DNA of 64,000 nucleotides from Haliea alexandrii (lineage in GTDB: Bacteria > Pseudomonadota > Gammaproteobacteria > Pseudomonadales > Halieaceae), in contig NZ_RFLW01000001.1 of the NCBI RefSeq assembly GCF_003719295.1, positions 1,008,954-1,072,953 of the forward strand. Direction: 5' to 3'. The position numbers and the translations under genes were made by a program. Shown here one piece after another: positions 42,579 through 51,699 of this stretch. Position 1 is the stretch's first letter. Each line of letters opens with the position of its first letter. Under the pieces are notes generated by a model that searched no databases, was not told the DNA's origin, and saw only the letters and a list, made by a program, of their open reading frames with translations.

Positions 42579-44699
42579 GTGATCGGAGACGGGACGGAAA
42601 CGGTAGTGCCAAAGGCGGCAGCAACTCCATGCGGGTTCCAGGGCCAGCGCATCTCTTGCCAGGTGGTGGCCGGGGTACTTCTGGGCGCGAGCCTCGCTGT
42701 ACAGGGCCAAACCCTGGAAACGGTAGCTGTGGAAGGACGCCGCGTCAGCCTGCTGGGTGATGCGATAACGGCCTCGGAGGGTATTATCGGGCAGCAGGAG
42801 ATCGCCCTCAGACCGTTGCTGCGCAGCGGCGAGGTGCTGGAGCTGGTGCCGGGCATGGTGGTGACACAGCACAGTGGCACAGGCAAGGCCAATCAGTATT
42901 TTCTGCGCGGCTTCAACCTGGACCACGGTACGGATTTCGCCACCTTTATAGACGGTATGCCGCTGAACATGCGTACCCACGGCCACGGCCAGGGCTATAC
43001 CGACCTGAATCCCGTCATTCCCGAAACACTTGCCAACATCGCCTACAAAAAGGGACCGTATTACGCGGATGTGGGCGACTTCAGCGGCGCCGGCAGCGCG
43101 GAAATGCGCACCGTGGACCGGGTGGATGAGGGCCTGGCCGAGATCACCTGGGGTGAAGATGGTTACCAGCGCCTGGTTGTGGTTGATAGCCAGAATGCCG
43201 CCGGCGGTGACTGGCTCTATGCGCTGGAGGGCAATCGCTACGACGGGCCCTGGCGCGGTATCGAAGAAGATCTGTCGCGCATCAACCTGTTGCTGAAGCA
43301 CACCCGCGACGTGGCCGCGGGCAGTCTCAGCCTGACCGCGATGGCCTACGACAACAGCTGGAACAGCGCCGACCAGATACCGGCCCGAGCCGTAACCCAG
43401 GGCATCATCGACGACCTGGGTGTGATCGACGACACCGTGGGGGGCGAGTCCAGCCGCTACAGCCTGAGCGCCGCGTGGCGCGGCGGTGCGTGGGAGGTGG
43501 ATGCATGGCTGGCGCGCTATGACCTGAACCTGTGGTCCAATTTCACGTATTTCCTCGATGATCCCGAGGGCGGCGACCAGTTCGAGCAGGTAGACGAGAG
43601 GTTCCTCTATGGCGGGCGATTGCGCTACATCCATACCGGCACCCTGGCCGGCCTGCCGATGACGCAGGCCTTCGGCGCCGAACTGCGAGTCGATGATATC
43701 GAGGAAGTGGGCCTGTATCGCAGCCGTGCGCGGCAACGCACTGGTCCGGTACGCAGCGATGCGGTGGATGAGTCCAGTATTGGCCTGTTCTGGGAGCAGA
43801 AGCTGCAGTGGTCGCTACGGTTGCGCTCGGTGTTGGGTGTGCGTTATGACTATTTCGACTTCGATGTCGACAGTGCCATTGAGCGCAATATCAACGGCAT
43901 CGACCTCGCGCCCAATGGTGGCACGGCTGATGATGACTTGTGGTCCCTCAAGGGCAGCCTGGTTTACACCCTGGGCAGCGACTGGGAAGCCTATGCATCC
44001 GCAGGGCAGGGGTATCATTCCAACGATGCCCGCGGCACAACCACTCGCATCGACCCTGCCGATGGCACCGCCATTGATGCGGTAGATCCACTGGTGCGCT
44101 CGCTGGGCTACGAGGCCGGTGTGCGTGGTTACTGGCGCGAGCGCCTGAATACCTCGCTCGCGGTCTGGTATCTGGAGCTGGATAGCGAACTGCTGTTTGT
44201 GGGTGACGCCGGCAACACCGAAGCGAGCGGTCGCTCTGAACGCGAAGGTGTCGAACTTACCGCCTATTACTCGCTTACGGAGGCGTGGACGCTGGACCTG
44301 GAATACTCATGGACTGACGCACGCTTCAGTGACGCGCCTGCGGGGGAACGCGAGATTCCCGGAGCCGTTGAGCATGTGGTGCAGGCGGGCATCAGCCTGG
44401 ATGACGGGCAGGACTGGTTTGGCAGCCTGCGCCTGCGCTACTTCGGCGAGCGTCCGCTGGTCGAGGATGCCAGCGTGAAGTCAGACGCCACGTTCTCGGT
44501 CAATCTGGGTCTGGGTCGCCGACTGGGCCCCTGGACGCTGCGCGCAGATATCCTGAATTTGCTCGATAGCGATGACCACGACATCGATTACTTCTATGCG
44601 TCGCGCCTGCCCGGCGAAGCGGCGGCCGGTGTCGAGGACCTGCACTATCACGTACTTGAGCCACGTACCGTGCGCCTGACGGCGGGTTATCGCTTCTAA
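42579..44699 (+). CDS. TonB-dependent receptor under BlaI/M56-type control
   Basis: This 706-residue outer-membrane receptor has a signal peptide (VVAGVLLGASLAVQGQ), a TonB box-like LETVAVEGRR, and a compact plug with LRSGEVLELVPGMVV, KANQYFLRGFNLDHGTDF and DGMPLNMRTHGHGQGY; the barrel ends in the classical TAGYRF. The His-rich plug loop (MRTHGHGQG) could bind a metal, perhaps hinting at a metal or metallophore ligand. The GTG at 42579 follows AAGGAG by six bases and is preferred over an upstream GTG. It is divergent from the blaI-type gene and convergent with the sulfotransferase gene, separated by a tandem repeat. Confidence 0.9.
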   Translation: MIGDGTETVVPKAAATPCGFQGQRISCQVVAGVLLGASLAVQGQTLETVAVEGRRVSLLGDAITASEGIIGQQEIALRPLLRSGEVLELVPGMVVTQHSGTGKANQYFLRGFNLDHGTDFATFIDGMPLNMRTHGHGQGYTDLNPVIPETLANIAYKKGPYYADVGDFSGAGSAEMRTVDRVDEGLAEITWGEDGYQRLVVVDSQNAAGGDWLYALEGNRYDGPWRGIEEDLSRINLLLKHTRDVAAGSLSLTAMAYDNSWNSADQIPARAVTQGIIDDLGVIDDTVGGESSRYSLSAAWRGGAWEVDAWLARYDLNLWSNFTYFLDDPEGGDQFEQVDERFLYGGRLRYIHTGTLAGLPMTQAFGAELRVDDIEEVGLYRSRARQRTGPVRSDAVDESSIGLFWEQKLQWSLRLRSVLGVRYDYFDFDVDSAIERNINGIDLAPNGGTADDDLWSLKGSLVYTLGSDWEAYASAGQGYHSNDARGTTTRIDPADGTAIDAVDPLVRSLGYEAGVRGYWRERLNTSLAVWYLELDSELLFVGDAGNTEASGRSEREGVELTAYYSLTEAWTLDLEYSWTDARFSDAPAGEREIPGAVEHVVQAGISLDDGQDWFGSLRLRYFGERPLVEDASVKSDATFSVNLGLGRRLGPWTLRADILNLLDSDDHDIDYFYASRLPGEAAAGVEDLHYHVLEPRTVRLTAGYRF

Positions 44700-44703
44700 C
44701 GGT

Positions 44704-44767
44704 GACGGTTCGACGGTTCGACGGTTCGACGGTTCGACGGTTCGACGGTTCGACGCTTCGACGCTTA
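44704..44767. repeat. 8-bp tandem repeat (GACGGTTC)n
   Basis: Six perfect GACGGTTC units (44704-44751) are followed by GACGCTTC (44752-44759) and GACGCTTA (44760-44767). The array begins 4 bp after the TonB receptor stop and its last unit contains the stop codon of the opposite-strand sulfotransferase gene. Changes in copy number would alter the gap without shifting either reading frame. Confidence 0.98.
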
Positions 44768-46735
44768 GTCTTTGGATATAGACGGGTCGCTCGCGAGTGC
44801 CAGGCGCAGCGGCTCCAGCCACTGTGCATAGTGCTTCCAGCGCGCCTGTGCCGTGCGAAACAGGGGTTGCCGCACCTGTTCCGAACTGGGTGTCCGCACC
44901 GCGCGTTCGGTGTCGTAGTAGTGCAGGCAGCCGGCCTCGAACGGCAGGCCCAGGAAGTCGAGCATGCGCCGCACCTGTCCTTCGAGGTCGTCGAGCACGT
45001 CTTCGTGTTGTACGCGCAGGACTTTCCCGGGCAGTACGCGGTCCCAGTGGCCCATAAGCTCGACGTAATCCCGGTAGTAACGCCCCAGATCGGCGAGGTC
45101 GTAGGTGAATTCCTGGCCGGAGGCAAAGAGCTGGCGGTAGTTGCCGAAACAGCAGTCCATGGCGTCGCGCCGGGCGTCGATGATGCGTGCGTTGGGCAGG
45201 ATCAGGTGAATGAGGCCGATGTGGCGAAAATTGTTCGGCATCTTGTCGATGAAAAAGGGTGCGCCCTGCCGGTGAACACGGGTGGCTTCGAGGAATTGTT
45301 CGCCGTAGGCGCGCAAAGTGTCCGCATCCAGCGTGGCAAGGCGCTCCGGGTAGCCATCCCCTTCCGCTCGTGTGCCGTGCCCGTCGAGGCGCTGGGCCAG
45401 TGCCGGGATATGGTTCAGTTCCATGGTGCCGTCAATCGCCGAGTGCGATGACAGTATCTGCTCCAGTAGCGTGGAGCCGGCACGCGGCATACCGACAATG
45501 AAAATGGGGTCGGCGGCGGGGTGGCCGGTGTTTGCGTGGCTGCCGAATAGCCCGGGAGTGAAAAACGACTGCTGACGTTGCAGGCGTCGGCTCATGCGTT
45601 GTGGCTGGTAGCCGAGGGTGCTGTGCCGCAGGCGGTTGCCGCGCTCGTAATAGTCCCAGGAGGCGCTGTAGTCGCTGTTGTCCTCGCAGGCTTTGCCGAG
45701 TGCAAAACAAAGGTGGATGCGGTCCTCCAGCGCCGTGTTCTCCGCCGCTTCCTGCGTCACCATGGTGGCAATATCCGTCGCATCGAAACGGAAGGTCTTC
45801 AGGTTTGCGAGGCTCCACCAGGCGTCGCCGAAATCGAGCCTCGCACGGTTTGCCGTGCGGTAGGCGGTCACCGCCTGCTCAGTATCGCCAATGGTTTTGA
45901 GCGCATGGCCCAGGGTCAGTTGCAGTGATGGTTGCTCCGGGTTTGCTTCCAGCAGGCCCCGCAACAGCGCGATGCCCTCTTCAAACCGGCCCACAGCAAT
46001 GTACTGGTTGGCCAGAGTGGCTTCTATCGACAGATTTCCCGGAAGCTCCTGCTGCAGTGCTTCTGCCGTGGCGAGGGCCTCGGTGAACCGTTGTTGCCGG
46101 TACAGCACATTCACGTGGTCCAACCGCACCAGCAGGTTGTCGGGACTGAACTCTGTGGCGCTCTCCAGCAGAAAACCGGCTTCTTCCAGCTGGCCGTGCT
46201 GCACGGCGATGGCGGCGAGCAGGCGCATGCCTTCGATATGCTGCGGGTTGTGGCGCAGGTAGTGACGACACAGCGCCTCAGCACGCTCCAGTCGACCCTC
46301 GTGCAACATGCTCTGGCCGCTGAGGATCTCTGCCGGCAGTTTGGCAAGTGCCTGCGCCTGAATCACCGCCTCGCGCGCCAGCTCCCGCCAAGCCGGGTTA
46401 TCAGCGGTCAGCTGTGCGATGGCCTTCCAGCTGGCCAGCAGGGCTGGGTTGCGCGCTACCGCATTGCGATAGGCCGACAGGGCCGGCGCAGGTTGCTGCA
46501 GCGCGAGTAAGTTGTGGCCGCGTTCCTGATACAGACGAGCATGGCTGGCATCAAGGCGCTCGAGTTCCTCGAGAGTAGCCAGTGCCTGCGCATATTTGCT
46601 GAGATAGCGGCGCGCCGTGGCCAGCAGGTACAGCGCCTCACTTGCGGTACCGGTGGCAAGCGCGGCGTTAGCCGCCTGCTCGGCAGCCTGGAAGTCGCCG
46701 CGTTGCAGGCAGGCTTTTGCCGCCTCGATGCTCAC
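44765..46735 (-). CDS. TPR-containing sulfotransferase family protein
   Basis: The 656-residue protein joins an N-terminal array of about ten TPR-like helical pairs (residues 1 to about 400) to a C-terminal P-loop sulfotransferase domain. The PAPS-binding loop is FIVGMPRAGSTLLEQILSSH near residue 415, and a 3'-phosphate-type segment is seen in RIIDARRDAMDCCFGNYRQ near 520. No signal peptide is present, so it should be cytoplasmic. It starts at GTG 46735, two bases after the stop of a TonB receptor gene, so the two are coupled. This pairing recurs in marine proteobacteria, but its meaning and sulfated substrate are not known. Confidence 0.9.
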   Translation of the reverse strand: MSIEAAKACLQRGDFQAAEQAANAALATGTASEALYLLATARRYLSKYAQALATLEELERLDASHARLYQERGHNLLALQQPAPALSAYRNAVARNPALLASWKAIAQLTADNPAWRELAREAVIQAQALAKLPAEILSGQSMLHEGRLERAEALCRHYLRHNPQHIEGMRLLAAIAVQHGQLEEAGFLLESATEFSPDNLLVRLDHVNVLYRQQRFTEALATAEALQQELPGNLSIEATLANQYIAVGRFEEGIALLRGLLEANPEQPSLQLTLGHALKTIGDTEQAVTAYRTANRARLDFGDAWWSLANLKTFRFDATDIATMVTQEAAENTALEDRIHLCFALGKACEDNSDYSASWDYYERGNRLRHSTLGYQPQRMSRRLQRQQSFFTPGLFGSHANTGHPAADPIFIVGMPRAGSTLLEQILSSHSAIDGTMELNHIPALAQRLDGHGTRAEGDGYPERLATLDADTLRAYGEQFLEATRVHRQGAPFFIDKMPNNFRHIGLIHLILPNARIIDARRDAMDCCFGNYRQLFASGQEFTYDLADLGRYYRDYVELMGHWDRVLPGKVLRVQHEDVLDDLEGQVRRMLDFLGLPFEAGCLHYYDTERAVRTPSSEQVRQPLFRTAQARWKHYAQWLEPLRLALASDPSISKD

Positions 46736-46737
46736 CC

Positions 46738-49425
46738 TCAGAACAGGTCGTAGGTGAAGCGCAAGCCGAATTCCAGCGGACGATTGGTCAGAATCTTGCG
46801 CGACCCGTCTTGGGTGTTGATGTGCAGTTGCGCGCGCTCATCGGTCAGGTTGTTGACGAACAGCTCGGCCGTCCAGGTGTCCTGCCGGTAGCCCAGCGTA
46901 GCATCGGTGATGACGTAGGAGTCCTGCAGCTCGCGGCGCTGCGGTACATCGATGATTGAGCTGTAGGCCTCGTCCGAATAGCGTGACGCCAGCTGCGCAT
47001 GCGCGGTGCCTTCGAATACATCCCACTCATAACGGCCGCGCAGGCTGAACTGGAACTCCGGTGCCAACGGCAGCTGGGAGCCCACGTCGGTCACCGCAAA
47101 GGCGAAGGCCGGGTTCAGGCCGACGATCTCCGTGTCGTTCCAGGAAAACGCACCGAACAGGCTGAGGTTGGCGGTGGCGAGCCAGGATAAATCACCCTCG
47201 ATACCGCGGATCTCCGCGTCGCCGGCGTTATCGACGATGGTGAGGAAGTCGATATTCTGCGAGTCGATATGGCCCACTTGCATGCCGTCCCACTCGATGT
47301 AGTAAGCGGCGCCATTGAAGCGCAGGCGACGGTCCATGAACTCGCCCTTCCAGCCGAGCTCGTAGTTCACCAGTTCATCCGACTCGTAGATGAGGGGAAT
47401 GCAGTATTCGGGTGTGCGCGAGACCTTGCAGGGTGCGCTGCCATCCGGCTGGGCTGTGACCTCACTGCCGGCCACGGCGCGGTTGAAGCCCTGTGGACGG
47501 AAACCCTCGGACCATGTGGCATAGAACATCAGGTCGTCCGACTGGCGCCAGCTCAGGGTCAGACGATGAATCGTATCGTCCACCGATGCCGGCTGGAAGT
47601 CGCCAATATTGACGACGTAGTCGCGCCCGCCGGTCACATCGGGCTGTGTTACCACATCCGGGTTGTTGGCCGCATTGCCATTGGCGAGATTGGGCACCGG
47701 ACGGTTGCCGTATTTGAGAATGGAAAAGCCCTCAAATCCCGCTTCCAGGTCGTAGTAGCGGAAGCCGTAAGCGAAGGTGAAATCCTGCAGGAAGTCGAAG
47801 GCCAGCTCGCCGAACACGGCTATCTGCTCTTCCGGGCGCGTGATGTCGTTGGAAAACTGGGTTGTTGCACCGCGCTCGTTCGGATCATTTGCGACCAGTG
47901 GCCCGCTGCCACCGTTCAGCTGGCCGGGGTCGGGGGCGTTCCAGTCCGGATCGCCGTAGTTGAAGTCGCCCACGTGTTGCAAGTCGACATCTTCGTAAAA
48001 AACACCACCCTGAAAACGTATCCAGCGCGCGGGGTCGGTGTTGAAGCGCAGTTCATGGGTGGTGCGCTCCATTTCGTTGCTGATGGCGGCAAAACCCGCG
48101 CCGCTGTTGGAGCATTCGATGACGTCCGGGTCACCGGAGAGGGTGGGATCGAAGGTATAACCCACACCGCCACCGCCATGGTAGCCCGGTGTGTTGTACT
48201 CACACATGTAGCCGGCGATGTAGAAGCCCGTGTTGGCGTAGTTGGAGTAATCAATGATCTGGTCTGTTTCCCGCTTGAGGTAGGCGCCGGTATAGAGCAG
48301 TTCCAGCTCGCCCAAGCGGCCCTGCAGGGTCCAGGCGGTTTGCGAGAAGTCCTCGGTGAGGCGGTCAGGATGGTAGCGCTCCACTTCAAGGTCGCCCACT
48401 TCGGGGTCGTAGTCGAACACGCCATCGGCATCCAGTTGTTGCTGGTGGTGGGTCAGTAACAGGTCCCAGTCGTCGTTGATCAGGTATTTGACGCCGGCGC
48501 GGAAGCCCTGGTAGGTGGCATCGTTGAAGTCTTCCTCTGCCAGCGCATCGTTGTTGCGCGACTCGTATTGCACGCCGTAGGCGCGCCCGGGTTCGGCGTA
48601 GCTGCCATCAGCGAACTGGTGTCCCGTCGGGTCGCCACCGCTGGGGGTGAACACCACGCCATCAGCCGAGGGCAGGGCGGGGTTGCGTGAGGGGTCGGGT
48701 GTGAATGTGCCGCGTACATTATCGATATAGCCACCCTGGCGATCATTGAAGATCAGCACGCGGGCCGCCAGGCGGTTTTCTATCAACGGGAAGTTGAAGA
48801 CGGCGCTGGCATTCGTACTGGGGTCGCCCTCCGGCATGAACGAAGTGCCAGCTTTGAACGAGGCCGAAAACTCGTCGATGACCGGCTTGTTGGTGATCAG
48901 GCGCACGGTGCCCGCCTGTGAGCTGGAGCCGAAGACCGTGCCCTGCGGTCCGGGCAATACCTCAATACGCTCCATGTCGGCGATGTACACATCCAGGTTG
49001 CGGCCACCAGCGGTAACGGGTTGCTCATCGAGATACAGGGCGACGTTGGGCGCGCTGCCATTGGCTTCCTGAATCGTGGTGTTCATCGCCTGAATAGCGG
49101 CGCCACGAATATAGATTTCGTTCTGGCCTGGCCCGCGGCCACCGGCCGTGACGTTGGGCAGGGAGGCGATGTAATCGGCAAAGTCGGTAATTCCTTGCTC
49201 GGTCATGGATTGTTCGGTGATCGCGGATACCGCAACGGGCACGTCCTGCATGCTGGCGGTACGCTTGGTGGCGGTGACCACGACTTCCTCGAGTTGCTGC
49301 GCCTGTGCTGTGCTTACCGCCAGCGCGCTGCCGGCTACGGCGGTCATGACGGCACGCGCGAGAATGCGCAGAGGTGTGCCGGGTGATGTTTTGGCGTTGA
49401 GCTGTTGAGGCTTGCTGTTCTTCAT
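46738..49425 (-). CDS. TonB-dependent receptor coupled to a TPR-sulfotransferase
   Basis: An 895-residue outer-membrane receptor with a signal peptide (AVMTAVAGSALAVSTAQAQ), TonB box LEEVVVTATKR, a plug with VPVAVSAIT, IASLPNVTAGGRGPGQN, YIRGAAIQ and ERIEVLPGPQGTVFGSSSQAG, and a barrel ending LRFTYDLF with terminal Phe. It resembles the large iron/vitamin/oligosaccharide receptor subfamily typical of sphingomonads and Halieaceae; the ligand is unknown. I chose the ATG ending at 49425 (MKNSKPQQ); an ATG six codons earlier and longer frames are possible. It is the first gene of the two-gene unit with the sulfotransferase. Confidence 0.9.
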   Translation of the reverse strand: MKNSKPQQLNAKTSPGTPLRILARAVMTAVAGSALAVSTAQAQQLEEVVVTATKRTASMQDVPVAVSAITEQSMTEQGITDFADYIASLPNVTAGGRGPGQNEIYIRGAAIQAMNTTIQEANGSAPNVALYLDEQPVTAGGRNLDVYIADMERIEVLPGPQGTVFGSSSQAGTVRLITNKPVIDEFSASFKAGTSFMPEGDPSTNASAVFNFPLIENRLAARVLIFNDRQGGYIDNVRGTFTPDPSRNPALPSADGVVFTPSGGDPTGHQFADGSYAEPGRAYGVQYESRNNDALAEEDFNDATYQGFRAGVKYLINDDWDLLLTHHQQQLDADGVFDYDPEVGDLEVERYHPDRLTEDFSQTAWTLQGRLGELELLYTGAYLKRETDQIIDYSNYANTGFYIAGYMCEYNTPGYHGGGGVGYTFDPTLSGDPDVIECSNSGAGFAAISNEMERTTHELRFNTDPARWIRFQGGVFYEDVDLQHVGDFNYGDPDWNAPDPGQLNGGSGPLVANDPNERGATTQFSNDITRPEEQIAVFGELAFDFLQDFTFAYGFRYYDLEAGFEGFSILKYGNRPVPNLANGNAANNPDVVTQPDVTGGRDYVVNIGDFQPASVDDTIHRLTLSWRQSDDLMFYATWSEGFRPQGFNRAVAGSEVTAQPDGSAPCKVSRTPEYCIPLIYESDELVNYELGWKGEFMDRRLRFNGAAYYIEWDGMQVGHIDSQNIDFLTIVDNAGDAEIRGIEGDLSWLATANLSLFGAFSWNDTEIVGLNPAFAFAVTDVGSQLPLAPEFQFSLRGRYEWDVFEGTAHAQLASRYSDEAYSSIIDVPQRRELQDSYVITDATLGYRQDTWTAELFVNNLTDERAQLHINTQDGSRKILTNRPLEFGLRFTYDLF

Positions 49426-49646
49426 TGCGACGAGGTTCCCCATGAACGTGATGTGAAAGGTATTGTTTAGATAACGAAACATAATAACCGGTTTCGCGGT
49501 AGGGTTTGAAGTAGGCATTGTTCACATTCAGGGTGGAAGTCGCTAGAATTGTGAAGTCTATCCCGCGTTAAATGCGATAATCTCGAATCTCGTTGTTATT
49601 CAGATACGTGCATTCCCCCCCACCGGAAAGGTGCTAAATAATTACA

Positions 49647-51617
49647 ATGCAAAACAAAAAGACGATTCGTGGGCGCGTGCTGGAGGTAGATGCCGGGGTT
49701 TTCTGGCCGTCCATGTGCCTCCTTGCAGCCCTCGTCGGTGTAGCCGCGTTCCTGCCCCAGGCGAGCAGCGCACTCTTTCAGCACCTGCAGGACGCCATCA
49801 TCCGCTATGCAAGTTGGTACTACGTGCTGGTCGTTGCGATTATTCTAATCAGCATCGTGGTATTGAGTGTCACACGGCTGGGCGATATCAAGCTCGGCCC
49901 CGACCATTCCGTGCCGGACTACTCTCTTATCTCCTGGTTTGCGATGCTGTTCGCGGCGGGCATGGGAATTGGCCTCATGTTCTTCGGTGTTGCCGAGCCG
50001 GTGATGCACTTCCTGCAACCGCCGCTGGCTGAGGGCGGCACGGTGGAGGCGGCACGGCAGGCCATGCAGCTGACCTTCTTTCACTGGGGACTGCATGCGT
50101 GGGGTATCTATGCCATCGTGGCCCTTGTGCTGGCCTACTTTGCATTCCGTCATTCTCTGCCATTGACCTTGCGCTCGGCGTTTTATCCCCTCGTGGGTGA
50201 GCGTATACACGGGCCTTTTGGGGCGGCAGTTGATGTGTTCGCGATTGTCTGCACCAGCTGCGGCATCGCCACCAGCCTTGGCTATGGCGTCCTGCAGATC
50301 AATGGCGGGCTCGCCTACCTCGTGGGCGTTGAGGTCAGCAGCGGCGTTCAGGTGAGCTTGATTTGCGGCATCATGGTGTTGGCCGGTGTTTCGGTCGCGT
50401 TGGGGCTGGATGCGGGGATTCGCAGGCTTTCTGAGTTGAACCTGCTGCTGGCGCTGGTGTTATTGGGCGGTGTGTTGTTTGCCGGCCCGACCGTCACCCT
50501 GTTGCAGTCTACAATCCAGAGCCTCGGTGTGTATGCCGGCGACCTGGTCGCCAAGACTTTCAACCTCTATGCCTACGAACCCACTGATTGGCTGGGCGGG
50601 TGGACTATTTTTTATTGGGGCTGGTGGCTGAGCTGGTCACCCTTTGTGGGTCTGTTCATTGCGCGTATTTCCCGGGGGCGCACCATTCGAGAGTTCATAC
50701 TGGGTGCGATGATTGTGCCTTGCGGGTTTACCCTGTTGTGGATGGGTGTTTTCGGCAACAGTGCCATTGAGCTGATCCTGCACGAGGGGCAGGCGGCGCT
50801 GGGGGCGAGCGTGCTGGAGAGCCAGGCGCAGGCACTATTCCAGTTTCTGGAATACCTGCCCGGTTCTATGTTCTTGTCCATCACGTCGCTGTTGATGGTT
50901 GTGGTCTTCTTCGTGACGTCTGCAGACAGCGGCGCCATGGTGCTGAATATGCTCAGTGCCCACGGCCGCGACGATACGCCGGTTCTGCAGCGGCTGATCT
51001 GGGCCGCCGTCATTGGCACCATTGCCATTGTGCTGTTGCTGGCTGGCGGCCTGGCAGCGTTGCAAACGGCGGCTATCGCCAGTGCACTGCCGTTTTCACT
51101 CGCTTTGTTGGGAGCTATCTGGGGGCTGGCCCGGGCGCTGCGGCTGGATGTGGCGCAGCGCGATATGCAATGCGTAGTGCCGGTGGTACAGGGTCCCGAC
51201 AGCTGGCGCGAACGCCTTAATACGCTGTTGGCGCAGCCCGGCGAATTGGAGGTGGGGCGTTTTCAGCGCGAGGTTGTGGCTCCGGCTCTTCAGCAGTTTG
51301 CCGAAGCCCTGCGAGAGCGGGGGGTGAGTGCGCAAGTTGAGGTCGCAACGCAGGAGCCGAATGGCCTGGGTATTACGGTTGCGGTCGAGGGTGAGCCTGA
51401 GTTCCGCTACGAGGTGGTATGCCGCCAGCATGCGGTTATGACGACGGGCGCCGAGCACGCCACGGAAGAATTGGATACCGTCTTCCACCGCGCCGAGGTG
51501 CATCTGCACCAGGGCGGGCAGGGCTATGATGTCATGGGCTGGTCTCGCGAGCAGATCATCCACGATGTGCTGGGCCATTTCGAACGCCACCAGCAGTTCC
51601 ATCGGGCGCTGCATTGA
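49647..51617 (+). CDS. BCCT family transporter (BetT-like)
   Basis: This 656-residue inner-membrane carrier belongs to the betaine/choline/carnitine transporter family. Twelve TM segments fill residues 1 to about 500, with the Gly-rich GMGIGLMFFGVAEPV of TM3 and the signature WTIFYWGWWLSWSPFVGLFIAR-like TM8 region with conserved tryptophans. The C-terminal ~150 residues are cytoplasmic and resemble the long regulatory tail of BetT-type carriers. The substrate may be choline, betaine or a related quaternary amine. The region around the start codon is A-rich (ATGCAAAACAAAAAGA), giving an AANAANAA-type match. A 2OG oxygenase gene follows. Confidence 0.92.
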   Translation: MQNKKTIRGRVLEVDAGVFWPSMCLLAALVGVAAFLPQASSALFQHLQDAIIRYASWYYVLVVAIILISIVVLSVTRLGDIKLGPDHSVPDYSLISWFAMLFAAGMGIGLMFFGVAEPVMHFLQPPLAEGGTVEAARQAMQLTFFHWGLHAWGIYAIVALVLAYFAFRHSLPLTLRSAFYPLVGERIHGPFGAAVDVFAIVCTSCGIATSLGYGVLQINGGLAYLVGVEVSSGVQVSLICGIMVLAGVSVALGLDAGIRRLSELNLLLALVLLGGVLFAGPTVTLLQSTIQSLGVYAGDLVAKTFNLYAYEPTDWLGGWTIFYWGWWLSWSPFVGLFIARISRGRTIREFILGAMIVPCGFTLLWMGVFGNSAIELILHEGQAALGASVLESQAQALFQFLEYLPGSMFLSITSLLMVVVFFVTSADSGAMVLNMLSAHGRDDTPVLQRLIWAAVIGTIAIVLLLAGGLAALQTAAIASALPFSLALLGAIWGLARALRLDVAQRDMQCVVPVVQGPDSWRERLNTLLAQPGELEVGRFQREVVAPALQQFAEALRERGVSAQVEVATQEPNGLGITVAVEGEPEFRYEVVCRQHAVMTTGAEHATEELDTVFHRAEVHLHQGGQGYDVMGWSREQIIHDVLGHFERHQQFHRALH

Positions 51618-51699
51618 GGCGAAAGAAGCGCTCCAGCAGCAGCCGTGCTCAGGCATAATAGGCAGCTGATCTACAGCCGACAGAGAATTTTGCTGCATT

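Noticed and set aside
44704..44767. Tandem repeat as a CRISPR array or attC site
   Set aside because: Units are 8 bp, contiguous and without spacers, and have no stem-loop beyond TCGA; no cas or recombinase gene is near.
44500..45126. Minus-strand frame with a repeated RRTVEPSN-like peptide
   Set aside because: The peptide repeat is only the out-of-frame translation of the GACGGTTC tandem array, not a real repeat protein.
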